In this document: positions 12,790 to 21,601 of the stretch, one piece after another
Layout: each line of letters starts with the position of its first letter
How positions within the stretch are numbered: position 1 is the first letter of the stretch
IMG/VR virus record: IMGVR_UViG_3300024348_000254
Span: 1-23,719 of that record
Direction: 5' to 3' (one strand)
DNA from: a virus
Length of the DNA: 23,719 bases
Program-made: the position numbers and the translations under genes
Notes under the pieces: generated by a model
The model's input: the letters and a program-made list of their open reading frames with translations, nothing else
Told to the model about the DNA's origin: nothing
Database searches by the model: none

Positions 12790-15644
12790 TTGTTTTTCTT
12801 CCTTGATTCTCTAGCTTCTTTATCCCACTGGTTAACTTGTACTAAGTACTCATCTAATGTCTTAAGCAGTTGCTTCTGCTGATCTGTTCTGCTATTAGCA
12901 GTAGCTGCATAGATTTGTTTCTTAGCGTCTTCTATGTCTTTCTTAATCAACACCCAGTTCTTAGAGCTTACTTCAGCAGGATCAAACTTGATCTGCCTGA
13001 TACCTGTAGCTGTTTGTAGTCCACGTTCTGCTTCTGGTGCGTCAGTACGTGACTCACGCATGTTACCAAAGATACTTGGAGTTGTAGTAATCTGACCAGT
13101 TACTTCATCTTTAGTACGAGTACCGAAGATACCATTTGGATTCAATCTGTCTACTTCGTTAGCCAAGATAAAGTTAGAGATAGTGTGTGCTGTCTTAGCA
13201 CCAATCTTCATGCCTAAGAAGTCTACTTCCTGTCCTTCAAACTCTCTAATGTTTTTCTTACGGAAGAAGTCATAGTTAAGTAATAACTGTACTGGTTCTT
13301 TAAATACAGGGTTCAAAGATCCGGTAGCTGTTGAAGCAGCTGAAGAAATCTTACCCTTCTCAAAAGGACTAGTAGGTCTGTTGCCTGTATTGAACGCATT
13401 AGTTAACAAGTTCAAGTCAGCGAATGGCAAGATACCTGATAGCGGAATAGCTGTTGACTTACCTGTAATAGGATTACTAATGTAGACAGGCATCTGATCT
13501 TTAACGTAATCAGGTACATCTTCTGCTACTGGTTTTTCAACACCGGCTTCTACGTTCTGCTTGAAGATATTAATCTTATTGATCTTCTCAGGAGTAGTTA
13601 CTAAAGCTTCTAACTGTAGAGGAATGTTCTTACGTGACCATGTGTAGAAAGGCATAGCTCTCTTCATCACGTTCTGCTCAAACGGACTTAATGAACCATA
13701 GTCAAACAAGTACTTCTGCACTGCTTTACCTGCGTCTTCGTATGATGCACCTTTCTTTACACGATCCAAGAATAGAGCAACACGTGCGTTGTCTTCAATA
13801 GCAGAACCTACAGCAAAGCCACCCTTAAGTAAAGGATTCTCTGTGCCTACAGTCTTACCTGCGATTTGCTTTAGAGACTCAGTAGCTGAACGTAGATTAT
13901 TAAACGACAACGGTTGATTAATACCTAACTTACTCTCAATAACTTGAGCTACGTCAGCACCGTATTGACCTTCACCAATCACACCACGATTAGCCATCTC
14001 TTCATAGATTTCTTTAACTGGCTTACCGTAGATTGTACCGTCTAAGTTATTCTGTGCAATCTTATATTGAACTACAGCAGCGTCTTTGTATCTAAGAGGG
14101 TTATCAACACCTGCTAGGTAGTTATTCCATAAGTTACCGATAGCATTCTTTGTGTGATATGAAGGACGTACACCTAAAGACCACATCTTCCACCAGTTAG
14201 TAGTACCATCAACTACTTGTAAGAACTTGTTAATAGCTTGATCGTTAGTAGCGATGCCGTGAATACGGACGATACGGCTCTTTACTTCTGGAGGAAACTT
14301 AACACCCGGAATCTCTGGGATACTTACATAGTTCTTAGGTGCAACCGCAGCGTCAACACCAAACTCTCTTGATACATCATCAAGAATCTTCTTACCTGCG
14401 ATAGCGTTAGCTGCTTTGAATTCATAGATACCTTGTACTACAGCCGGATCGTTTCTGAATCTAACAGCGTCATCACCATATAAAGCTTTAGCGTTAATGT
14501 TCTGTACGGTGTCATCAATCTCACGAGTTAATGCTTGTGTGTTCTTAGCAGATGGACGTGAAGAGATAGTCAACGCTTGCTTGTTAACAATGTCATCTAA
14601 CTCTTTAGATCTGATATGAGGGAAATAATTCTCGCCTAAGTCACCAATCTTGATGCCGGCAGCTTGTTGTTCTTCAAGCAATGACTTATACTTGCTAACA
14701 ATGTTTTGCTCTAATGCACCGATAGCATCGTCACCGATCTGACCTGTTTCAATATCATTAACAATCTTAGCTTTCAAGTCATCAACAGATATACCTGTTT
14801 GCTTAGACAATACTTTGATCTCTTTGTTCAAAGCTTTAGCGTCACGAATACCTTCGTTAACTGCCTTGTCTCTAGAGAATCTAAACTGAGCATAGAGTTC
14901 ATCAGCCTTGTCAATGTTCTTAGAACGTAGCATGAAGGCTTTATATAGTTCATTGTCAGCAAGTTTACCCGGAACTGATACAGCACCTGCGATAGGCTTG
15001 ATAACAGTTTCTTTTAATGCTTGGAAGGGTGCACCAAGAGCAGCACGGTCAACAATAGAGTCACCAGCAAAGCCGATAACAGAAGCAATGATAGGATTCT
15101 TTTCTCTAAAGTCTTGAGGTAAAGCTTCTAGTGTTCCTGTCTTAGCCTCGCCTTTGAAACCTTTAAGAGCAGCTGTCTTAATACGTTGCTCATTCTCAGG
15201 AGTCATTGACTGCATAGTCTTGTTCAGCATGCCAAAAGGTGTAGACATATCTACCGGAGGTTGCTCACGTTCGATCTGACGCATCTCTTTAGCACCACCT
15301 AAAGCAGCTTGACCGGGACGGCTTAGATAATCTAAAGCGTCCATCAAGAAGTTACCTGTCTTCTTTAAGCTTTGCTGTACTAGTTCAGGTGATGCTTCAT
15401 AGATAGCACCTGCTCCACTAGCTACAGCACTGCCTACGTCTTTAACAACTTGAGGAGTAGCTGCAGATATCTTAGCACCTGCTTGTCTGTATGTTTCAAT
15501 AGAAGGTACTTCAGCAGTCGCTGCTGAAGGAGCAGCTGGTGCAGGAGCTTTTTCACCTATGTATGCAAGAATCTTAGATTTAGCTACAGCAGGATCTGTG
15601 TCAGGTATGTCATACTGCTGACCTTGATATTCATATAAAGGCAT
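12786..15644 (-). CDS. Large internal virion / ejection-type protein
   Basis: The 952-residue protein is the longest in the window. It begins MPLYEYQGQQYDIPDTDP, a short N-terminal module seen on many phage virion proteins, then an Ala/Pro-rich linker (about 33-45). A long helical body follows, with heptad-like stretches (EIKVLSKQTGISVDDLKAKI) and a segment WKMWSLGVRPSYHTKNAIGN resembling large polyvalent-protein-associated domains. A C-terminal region with proline and hydrophobic runs (LSGILPFADLNLLTNAFNTG) follows. Size and position beside lysis and virion genes match T7 gp15/gp16-type internal proteins injected with DNA. No lytic transglycosylase motif is evident. An AAGGA ribosome site precedes the ATG. 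Confidence 0.7.
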   Translation of the reverse strand: MPLYEYQGQQYDIPDTDPAVAKSKILAYIGEKAPAPAAPSAATAEVPSIETYRQAGAKISAATPQVVKDVGSAVASGAGAIYEASPELVQQSLKKTGNFLMDALDYLSRPGQAALGGAKEMRQIEREQPPVDMSTPFGMLNKTMQSMTPENEQRIKTAALKGFKGEAKTGTLEALPQDFREKNPIIASVIGFAGDSIVDRAALGAPFQALKETVIKPIAGAVSVPGKLADNELYKAFMLRSKNIDKADELYAQFRFSRDKAVNEGIRDAKALNKEIKVLSKQTGISVDDLKAKIVNDIETGQIGDDAIGALEQNIVSKYKSLLEEQQAAGIKIGDLGENYFPHIRSKELDDIVNKQALTISSRPSAKNTQALTREIDDTVQNINAKALYGDDAVRFRNDPAVVQGIYEFKAANAIAGKKILDDVSREFGVDAAVAPKNYVSIPEIPGVKFPPEVKSRIVRIHGIATNDQAINKFLQVVDGTTNWWKMWSLGVRPSYHTKNAIGNLWNNYLAGVDNPLRYKDAAVVQYKIAQNNLDGTIYGKPVKEIYEEMANRGVIGEGQYGADVAQVIESKLGINQPLSFNNLRSATESLKQIAGKTVGTENPLLKGGFAVGSAIEDNARVALFLDRVKKGASYEDAGKAVQKYLFDYGSLSPFEQNVMKRAMPFYTWSRKNIPLQLEALVTTPEKINKINIFKQNVEAGVEKPVAEDVPDYVKDQMPVYISNPITGKSTAIPLSGILPFADLNLLTNAFNTGNRPTSPFEKGKISSAASTATGSLNPVFKEPVQLLLNYDFFRKKNIREFEGQEVDFLGMKIGAKTAHTISNFILANEVDRLNPNGIFGTRTKDEVTGQITTTPSIFGNMRESRTDAPEAERGLQTATGIRQIKFDPAEVSSKNWVLIKKDIEDAKKQIYAATANSRTDQQKQLLKTLDEYLVQVNQWDKEARESRKKNK

Positions 15645-15653
15645 TGACTATCC

Positions 15654-16505
15654 TTATTTTAATTTAATAACACCTTGAGGCTGTTTGCCACCTTGCCAAG
15701 GCTCACGAAGAGCAATCTTCTGTGCAGACGCTAGTGCTGTGTTTAATTGATCAGCACCTTGTAGCTTATCAGTAGGTTTGTAACCAGCAGCTGCCAACGC
15801 TTCGATAGCAGCTTGACGTTCGTAGTTCCAACGAGTACCTGCATCAAACTTATCACCAATGTCAGCAAGTTCTTTCTTGTTCTTAGCAATAGTTGTCTTA
15901 AGACTTTCGATAGTAAGACCTTCCTTCTCTTCCTTCTGAGCTCTATCCATGATAGCTGTTTGACCTGCGTTTGATAACTGCATGATCTTCTTGTACTCAG
16001 GAGTCTTCTCTAGCTTAGCTTGAATATCCGCAGGTACTTCACCTTCTCCTGTCCATCCGGCTAATTTAGCTTTGTTCTCTAAACGAGTTGTAAGTGTTGA
16101 TAACTCAGTAGCTAACTGCTCTGGACGTTTAGATACAAACTCTACGTCTTCACGTGTTTGTTTAGTAGTAGCTGTCTCTAGCTTCTGTGCTTCTTGTAAA
16201 GCATAAGCTTTAGCGTTAGCCATGTCAGCAGGAAGTGCATCAGCAATAGCTTTAAAGTACTCAGGAGTGTTAGGACTATACTGAGAACCTACCTCTTGAA
16301 GAACTTTGTTTAGAACACCAGCACGTCCTTGCTCAGTAGTCTCACCGCCAAACAAAGAACCACCTAGTTGACCTAAAGCAATACCCATTCTTTCATAAGG
16401 AGAAGCAGCTTGACCGTACAAACCAGCCCATAGTTTCTGCTGTTGTAGTTGTTGCTCACGAGGATCATATCCTAGTAAGTTTTTATATAAATCTACTGTA
16501 GCCAT
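15654..16505 (-). CDS. Virion-associated helical protein
   Basis: Read from ATG 16505 (AAGGAA 7 bases upstream; an earlier start at 16547 lacks this), the protein has 283 residues and begins MATVDLYKNLLGYDPREQQL. It is rich in Gln, Ala, Lys and Glu, with long helices and few cysteines, suggesting an internal or scaffold-like virion protein. It sits between two other likely internal proteins and should act with them in the capsid core or the ejectosome. No enzymatic motif is visible. Confidence 0.6.
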   Translation of the reverse strand: MATVDLYKNLLGYDPREQQLQQQKLWAGLYGQAASPYERMGIALGQLGGSLFGGETTEQGRAGVLNKVLQEVGSQYSPNTPEYFKAIADALPADMANAKAYALQEAQKLETATTKQTREDVEFVSKRPEQLATELSTLTTRLENKAKLAGWTGEGEVPADIQAKLEKTPEYKKIMQLSNAGQTAIMDRAQKEEKEGLTIESLKTTIAKNKKELADIGDKFDAGTRWNYERQAAIEALAAAGYKPTDKLQGADQLNTALASAQKIALREPWQGGKQPQGVIKLK

Positions 16506-16515
16506 TATGTATTCC

Positions 16516-17466
16516 TTATCTCTTATATGCAGCGTAAGCGTTTGCACCGCCAGTCATCAAGCCACTCCAGAATCCAGCGTTAGCAGCATTGGCAGCTTGA
16601 GCACCTTGGAAGGCTGTATTAGCAGCTTGTGATAGACCTTGTTGATACATTTGTGAACCAGCAGTCTGACCCGGTTGTTGAGCTTGACCAAGTTGAATAC
16701 CCATTTGATAAGGCATCTGTGATAAGTTTTCAACGTTACCTGACAAACCTAACAATGTTTGTAACGGTGAGTATGCACCAGCCAACGTAGCTTGTTGTGC
16801 TTGTTGTAGTTGTGTACCAGTACCTAACAAACCTGCACCGAATGTTTGTTGTTGCTGTGCAGCTTGATCAGCACCTGCAGAAATCTGTGCATTCTGCTGA
16901 GCTAATGCGTTGTAGTACGCAGCCATCTCAGGGTTAGTAGCTTGCATGCCTGTAGTAGTACCACCTGTAGCTAAACCTTGACGACCTGTTTGGAATAGAC
17001 GGTTACGAATACCTGACAAAGCTTGTTCATTTTGTCCGCCAACTAAACCTTGCTGCTGCGTAATGTAACGTTGTCTGGCTGCTTCCGGTGATTCAGATAA
17101 GTAACCAGCACCTAAGTTATACAACTGAGTTGCTTGATCGCCTAAAGCACCAGCTTGTTGTTGCATTGTTTCAGCAGCAGTTAAGCCTTGTCCAAATGTA
17201 TTAAACAATCTATTTTGTAGATTAGCTAACTCTGGAGCAGCTGTATAACTAGCACCAGATATATACGGCATACCTGTTTTAGGATCGAGTTCTCGTGTAA
17301 ACTGAGACGAACCAAACCTACTAGTCATTCCTACAGGTCTGAACGCAGCAGAGTAAGCCGCATCTTTTGCAGCTTGAGACTGTTGAGCAGCTGCAGCATT
17401 AGCAGCGTCTCTTGTGTCATCAGCTCCAGTAAATATATTTGCTACTGAACTAATTAACTTACCCAT
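16516..17466 (-). CDS. Ala/Gln-rich internal virion protein
   Basis: The 316-residue protein is low-complexity: long Ala/Gln/Gly runs such as QAGALGDQATQLYNLGAGYL and QQAQQATLAGAY, with very few acidic residues in the C-terminal half. It ends in a hydrophobic WSGLMTGGANAYAAYKR. These features fit internal or DNA-ejection proteins of podoviruses (as P22 gp7/gp20 or T7 gp14) that insert into membranes during infection. Assignment is by composition and position only. GTAGGAG precedes the ATG, and the start overlaps the upstream gene's stop by one base. Confidence 0.65.
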   Translation of the reverse strand: MGKLISSVANIFTGADDTRDAANAAAAQQSQAAKDAAYSAAFRPVGMTSRFGSSQFTRELDPKTGMPYISGASYTAAPELANLQNRLFNTFGQGLTAAETMQQQAGALGDQATQLYNLGAGYLSESPEAARQRYITQQQGLVGGQNEQALSGIRNRLFQTGRQGLATGGTTTGMQATNPEMAAYYNALAQQNAQISAGADQAAQQQQTFGAGLLGTGTQLQQAQQATLAGAYSPLQTLLGLSGNVENLSQMPYQMGIQLGQAQQPGQTAGSQMYQQGLSQAANTAFQGAQAANAANAGFWSGLMTGGANAYAAYKR

Positions 17467-17762
17467 TATAAACTCCTACTATAAATTTCATATGTTTCAT
17501 TATTAGTACCTGTTAAAGGTTGTTCGTATTTAAATCCTATTGATCTTGCAAACTTAGCTAGTTTAGTATTGTCTATCATTGCAACTAAAGGAATACTAAC
17601 AAGGGTTTGTAATGTATTTAAATCTTTTATAAACTGTTTCTTTACTTCACTAGACCACTTACGTACATCTGTATGAAACCACAACATACCTGCAAAGTGT
17701 TCTAAGTACATTGTGTAGTCTTGTTTATTGACTACTGGTATTTTACCAAGAGAATGAGACAT
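17466..17762 (-). CDS. GNAT-like small protein (T7 gp13/DUF2833-like candidate)
   Basis: The 98-residue protein has a GNAT-type C-terminal half: a strand (SIPLVAMID, 56-64), then NTKLAKFARSIGFKYEQPL (65-83), where an I-G-F motif follows the helix, as in acetyltransferase-fold proteins. T7 gp13 and related small virion proteins have this fold and sit near the internal virion genes, matching this location. The acetyl-CoA binding loop is not evident, so catalysis is doubtful. It overlaps the fibre gene upstream by 20 bases. Confidence 0.6.
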   Translation of the reverse strand: MSHSLGKIPVVNKQDYTMYLEHFAGMLWFHTDVRKWSSEVKKQFIKDLNTLQTLVSIPLVAMIDNTKLAKFARSIGFKYEQPLTGTNNETYEIYSRSL

Positions 17763-18456
17763 AGCCTGTACCGCCTACTAAACCTGTACCGCCCTGTGCA
17801 GCTCCTCCAAGACTGTTACCGCCTAGACCACCAGCACCATATCCAGTACCGTTCTGTCCTTTACCGTCATATCCTTGACCGGCTGTGTTACGATTAACCA
17901 TCCAAGAAGCAGTGTTAGAACCAGCGATACCCCCGGGAGAACCAGCAGCACCTCCAAAAGCAGGATTGTTATCACCTACAACACCTGCTCCACCGCCGCC
18001 ACCAGTAGCTGAGAAAAGAGTTGTAGCTCCTCTCTTAAGTGTAGTAGTACCGCCTGTAGCTCCTGTACTACCGCTACCGTTACCAGCACCTCCAGCACCC
18101 ACAGTAACTGTTAATGTTTCACCCGGTGTTACAGCAATAGTTTGATTAGAGTAATAACCACCTGAACCACCGTTAGCAGCTCCGTGTCCGTCACCAGAAA
18201 ATATAGATCCACCACCGCCACCACCTGCTCCAACTAACAAAGGCATTGATAAACTATAAATACCATTAGGTACTACAAAAGAATAAGTACCTGCAGTTGC
18301 GTAAGCTTGAGTGCCTGATTCAGGAAAAGCTTTCTTCCAAACACCAGAGTCCTTAACATAAATCTCTTTAGAAGCTTTCCAAACACCAGCATCATTAACA
18401 TAAATCTCTTTAGGTTCTTTAAAGACACCGGCATCTTTAACAGATATAGTAGGCAT
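17743..18456 (-). CDS. Glycine-rich tail fibre / adhesin
   Basis: The 237-residue protein has three N-terminal 14-residue repeats of the form EIYV-x-D-(A/S)-G-V-W-K (about residues 3-44), then a beta segment (YSFVVPNGIYSLSMPL). From about residue 77 it has long glycine-rich tracts (GAGGGGGG, GGGGGAG, GGLGGNSLGG). Such polyglycine tracts form polyproline-II sandwiches in receptor-binding adhesins of other phages. The C-terminus ends VGGTGYVSFSW. It probably decorates the tail and contacts the host surface. AAGG lies before the ATG. Confidence 0.82.
   Translation of the reverse strand: MPTISVKDAGVFKEPKEIYVNDAGVWKASKEIYVKDSGVWKKAFPESGTQAYATAGTYSFVVPNGIYSLSMPLLVGAGGGGGGSIFSGDGHGAANGGSGGYYSNQTIAVTPGETLTVTVGAGGAGNGSGSTGATGGTTTLKRGATTLFSATGGGGGAGVVGDNNPAFGGAAGSPGGIAGSNTASWMVNRNTAGQGYDGKGQNGTGYGAGGLGGNSLGGAAQGGTGLVGGTGYVSFSW
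18335..18454 (-). repeat. 42-base tandem repeat coding the fibre N-terminal repeats
   Basis: Exact shared strings recur 42 bases apart: TTCCAAACACCAG at 18335-18347 and 18377-18389, and an 18-base string at 18353-18370 and 18395-18412 (plus-strand reading). A more diverged third copy reaches about 18454. The period equals the 14-residue protein repeat. Copy number could change by slippage or recombination. Confidence 0.8.
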
Positions 18457-18458
18457 TA

Positions 18459-18902
18459 TTAAACCTTATACCAAACATCACCGTTAGAACCACCTGTAGG
18501 AGAACTTGTTGATACTGTTCTAGCACCTACAGAGTTAGATCCAACAGAGTTTCCGTTAACAGTAGCACTTGTAATAGTTACACTTGCTAAAGTACCACCA
18601 GTAATTGCTACAGCATTTGCATTCTGAGAAGACAAAGTTCCTAAAGAACCTGTAGCTGTAGTAACTGCAGTGTTTACAAAAGCTGTGGTGGCTAACTGGG
18701 TTGTGTTAGCACCTGCTGTTGCTGTAGGAGCTGAAGGAGTTCCTGTAAATGTAGGAGATGCTAAGTCAGCTTTAGAACTAACAGCTCCTGAAATAGAATT
18801 AAACTCATTATCTAACTCTGTGCCTTTAACAATCTTGTTAGAGTCACCGGTAGGTAGTGTGTCTTTAGTTGTAAAGTTGGTTGCTTTTACATAATTACTC
18901 AT
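18459..18902 (-). CDS. Tail fibre protein with phage fibre repeat motif
   Basis: The 147-residue protein has an N-terminal GTELDNEFNSISGAVSSKAD segment followed by LASPTFTGTPSAPTA and NTTQLATTAFV, a signature of phage tail fibres. The C-terminal half is Ser/Thr/Val/Gly-rich (ITGGTLASVTITSATVNGNS) and beta-helical in character, ending SSPTGGSNGDVWYKV. It may attach the downstream glycine-rich adhesin to the tail or form a short fibre. AGGAAAG precedes the ATG, and it overlaps the nozzle gene by 4 bases. Confidence 0.82.
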   Translation of the reverse strand: MSNYVKATNFTTKDTLPTGDSNKIVKGTELDNEFNSISGAVSSKADLASPTFTGTPSAPTATAGANTTQLATTAFVNTAVTTATGSLGTLSSQNANAVAITGGTLASVTITSATVNGNSVGSNSVGARTVSTSSPTGGSNGDVWYKV

Positions 18903-20500
18903 AGTAGTGTCTTTCCTGTCTTAATAGCAAAGTCAATCTTTTGGATTGATAAAGGTGTTCCGTCAATGTCTGATTCAAATCCTAGTTGTAATACGTTACC
19001 TGAACCAGAAGCTGAGATGTTTGCAGAGTCTAAAGCAATACCGTTATTATAAGTAGCTAGTCCATACTCAGCAATACCGTATTCAAATACAAGTACTTGT
19101 GCTAAAGTAATACCACGAGAGAAGTAGTTACGTGTATAGTCATAACCCCACTTCATAACAATAGGTTGACCAGAACCACCAATAGCAACTACGTTGATCT
19201 TCTTTAGGATCTTAATGATAGTAGCTTGATCAAAGTCAAAGTAGTTAGTGAAGTAAGACATACGATACTTCTGTCCGTTATCTTCATACAAGTCATACTT
19301 ACCGATGTATCCCGGCTTACCAATATATAACTGTCTATCTTGTGTTACGCAGAATGCAGTAGGTTCAATCTGTTTCCAGATAGTTGTTCTTGCTGCACCG
19401 TTCTCTAACGTACCTCTAGTATCAAAGCAATAAGTAAATCCTGAACTAGGTAATGACAATAGATACATAGCATCTGTAGGATAGTACACAGCTTTAATAT
19501 CTCTCAACTGTTCAGAAGCTACGAGTGCTAGTAACTCATCACGTACGTTCTTTGATACATCTCTGAACGGTAATGACTTCTCTTGAATAACACGTTGTAA
19601 AGACTGAACACCAGTACTAGATAAGAACAACAAGTCAGTACCAATAGATTGAACTGAATCTCTAGAAATACACCCAACACCTTCAATAGTATCTGATAAT
19701 GTTAACTGTGATGGGTCAACTGGATTAGCATATATAACAATATGTTTAGTACAGAATATAATTAAGAATCCATTGTGAGCAGCCAATGCTACAATAGGAT
19801 CGTTATTAGGAACAACTTCACTGATGTTTAAGTACCCTGAAGTACCTGTTTTCCATTCAGCTGGGTTAAGTAAATCACTAAAGTAAACTGTTTGTCTATC
19901 ACCTGAGATATCAGCAACCCAGACTCTACCGTAAGATGTCATAACACAGTTAGGAGTAAAGCTAGTTACAGTATGTCCGACAGGTAAATTAGTAGCAATA
20001 TCTCCAAGTCTTTGTAATCCATAAGCACCTGTATGAGCATGTGCTGTAGCACCTAACTTGTGATATAGTAAAGCAGGATGACCTTCTTGTACTAAAATAG
20101 CATGACCTGATGGAGTAGCTCCTGTATCATAAGGCATACCACTAATCTGCCAGTTATCATTACTTATAGTGTATGATAAATTACCAGTGTCTGTACCGTT
20201 ACGGATAACTCTTTCAGTTAAAGTTGTAGTACCTGTGTATAACTTATTGTTAGCTGCTGAAATAACTTCAATACCATCATCTTTAACTAGCTCATAGATA
20301 GCTTTAAAGTCACCTGTAGACGCTGCAGTAGCATTCACTGGAGTCCACCCTTTACGTGCACCGATACGACCGTAGCGATCGATTACGCAGTTATTAGCCT
20401 CTAGTGCAAAACCAGACGACAACTGAACTGACGAGTCTTGGGTATTTAAACCGAAGAAACCCGGAGCAGCGATTGATCCTGTTAGTAGTTGTTCAGCCAT
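18899..20500 (-). CDS. Tail nozzle / tail tubular protein B-like
   Basis: The 533-residue protein opens MAEQLLTGSIAAPGFFGLNT and continues with ALEANNCVIDRYGRIGARKGW, a pattern shared by podovirus tail nozzle proteins (T7 gp12, P22 gp10-type). It is beta-rich with repeated blade-like segments (for example VISAANNKLYTGTTTLTERV, then a VWVADISGDRQTVYFSD strand pair), consistent with a beta-propeller nozzle. T7 gp12 is longer (794 residues). The start at 20500 is chosen because its ATG overlaps the adaptor stop (TAATG); a GTG at 20515 is the alternative. It should form the distal tail tube that the fibres bind. Confidence 0.82.
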   Translation of the reverse strand: MAEQLLTGSIAAPGFFGLNTQDSSVQLSSGFALEANNCVIDRYGRIGARKGWTPVNATAASTGDFKAIYELVKDDGIEVISAANNKLYTGTTTLTERVIRNGTDTGNLSYTISNDNWQISGMPYDTGATPSGHAILVQEGHPALLYHKLGATAHAHTGAYGLQRLGDIATNLPVGHTVTSFTPNCVMTSYGRVWVADISGDRQTVYFSDLLNPAEWKTGTSGYLNISEVVPNNDPIVALAAHNGFLIIFCTKHIVIYANPVDPSQLTLSDTIEGVGCISRDSVQSIGTDLLFLSSTGVQSLQRVIQEKSLPFRDVSKNVRDELLALVASEQLRDIKAVYYPTDAMYLLSLPSSGFTYCFDTRGTLENGAARTTIWKQIEPTAFCVTQDRQLYIGKPGYIGKYDLYEDNGQKYRMSYFTNYFDFDQATIIKILKKINVVAIGGSGQPIVMKWGYDYTRNYFSRGITLAQVLVFEYGIAEYGLATYNNGIALDSANISASGSGNVLQLGFESDIDGTPLSIQKIDFAIKTGKTLL

Positions 20501-21147
20501 TAGCTTGCGAACCACTGACCTTCTTCTTCGTATCTGCTGCTTTCAATTGCAATAGCATCAGCCAAAGATTGATTATAGATTGCATACATTTCGTTAGACT
20601 GAATACCACCATCTTCACCACGTTCTGCAATAGCTCTTGCTGTAGCATTAAAGATAATAGGTTCTTCAGGTACTAATAGAATATCAGCGTCAGCTACTAG
20701 CTTAGGCTGTGGTTTAATTACGTTGAATCGTACGGTATAAACCTTATCAGGGATAGGGTAAATATCTACCTGAGTATCTCCGTTAACGTTTGTACCGTTA
20801 AAGTTATAGTATCTTGGTGATCCTGACTCGCTTGAACTCATCAAGAATAAACGGTTCATCTCTTGTACTGTTTGATATTTGAGATTAAAATCATCAGTAT
20901 CGTTAATAACATCTACGATGCGGAAGCGTTGACCTGAGCCTACTAATACATAGTTAAAGATACCGTTAGATGTTACAGCTGTTAGAGTATCTGATAATGC
21001 ATTCCAAGCATAAGCGTCTTCTACTTGTCTCTTAGCATCATTAACAAACTCACCAATAAGCTTTGAATAAGCGTTATCTGCTACGGATGAAACCTCAGTT
21101 TCACGTAGTCTTCTTAGTACGTTGTTAACTAAACCGATATAATTCAT
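20500..21147 (-). CDS. Head-tail adaptor / tail tubular protein A-like
   Basis: The 215-residue protein resembles T7 gp11-type tail tubular A (adaptor): an N-terminal helix MNYIGLVNNVLRRLRETEVS, a helix with DAKRQVEDAYAWNALSDTLT, strands around FRIVDVINDTDDFNL, a central YYNFNGTNVNGDTQVDIYPI block and C-terminal helices (NATARAIAERGEDG). Its position directly before the nozzle gene matches the T7 gene order 11-12. It joins the portal to the nozzle. It has its own promoter (21171-21199), a leader of about 17 bases and an AGGAA ribosome site. Confidence 0.85.
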   Translation of the reverse strand: MNYIGLVNNVLRRLRETEVSSVADNAYSKLIGEFVNDAKRQVEDAYAWNALSDTLTAVTSNGIFNYVLVGSGQRFRIVDVINDTDDFNLKYQTVQEMNRLFLMSSSESGSPRYYNFNGTNVNGDTQVDIYPIPDKVYTVRFNVIKPQPKLVADADILLVPEEPIIFNATARAIAERGEDGGIQSNEMYAIYNQSLADAIAIESSRYEEEGQWFAS

Positions 21148-21170
21148 AGTGTTCCTGTTTTTCTGTGTAT

Positions 21171-21199
21171 ATTATAACATACTTTATTTAAAAAGTCAA
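21171..21199 (-). promoter_or_regulatory. Strong extended -10 sigma70-like promoter for the tail operon
   Basis: On the minus strand, TTGACT (21199-21194, 5 of 6 consensus bases) is separated by exactly 17 bases from a perfect TATAAT (21176-21171). A TG one base upstream of the -10 makes an extended element. The predicted start is near 21164, just before the adaptor gene. It should drive genes from 21147 down to 11969. It sits in the only sizeable gap (21148-21207) of the minus-strand arm. Confidence 0.75.
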
Positions 21200-21207
21200 G
21201 CTTTATT

Positions 21208-21468
21208 TTACCATTTTACTTTATCAGCCCAGTACGCAGCACTCATTTTACCCTTAGCTATGTTCTTAGCATGTCTATCTTTGAATGCTTTATTTCTAGC
21301 TGATCCGTCAGGACTACCTTTAACACCCTGTTGACCGAATCTAATGGTCTTAACTTCATCACCGTCTTTAGCTACAACTACGTGGGATTTAGTGGGATGG
21401 CTTGGTGTTTTCTTAGGCTTATTATACCCAGCTACACCGGCACGTTCTAGTCTAGAGTCTTTTTTCAT
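21208..21468 (-). CDS. Small basic phage protein ([10 protein letters not shown] motif)
   Basis: The 86-residue basic protein contains [33 protein letters not shown] and [18 protein letters not shown]. Closely similar small proteins are found in many phages beside structural genes, and their function is unknown. A strongly basic nature suggests nucleic acid or capsid binding. It starts in an ATGA junction with the upstream gene and is followed by the tail operon promoter. Confidence 0.75.
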   Translation of the reverse strand: MKKDSRLERAGVAGYNKPKKTPSHPTKSHVVVAKDGDEVKTIRFGQQGVKGSPDGSARNKAFKDRHAKNIAKGKMSAAYWADKVKW

Positions 21469-21599
21469 TTCTTTTTCTTAGCCTTACCAGCTTTTTGCAG
21501 TGCAATAGCGACTGCTTGCTTCTGAGGACGACCTTCTTTAACCATCATTCTAATGTTTTTACTAACTGTCTTGTCTGACTTACCTTTAGCTAGTGGCAT
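21465..21599 (-). CDS. Tiny basic phage protein ([10 protein letters not shown] motif)
   Basis: This 44-residue ORF reads [20 protein letters not shown], then [20 protein letters not shown] and a poly-lysine end. The motif KEG[15 protein letters not shown] is shared by very short basic proteins in many phage and bacterial genomes of unknown role. It is often adjacent to the [10 protein letters not shown] protein, as here. It is tightly flanked: a 2-base gap upstream and an ATGA overlap downstream. Confidence 0.75.
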   Translation of the reverse strand: MPLAKGKSDKTVSKNIRMMVKEGRPQKQAVAIALQKAGKAKKKK

Positions 21600-21601
21600 A
21601 A

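Noticed and set aside
17465-17470. TATAAT on the minus strand at the start of the 316-residue virion gene
   Set aside because: It is formed by the ribosome site and ATG of that gene; no -35 match was found at a suitable distance.
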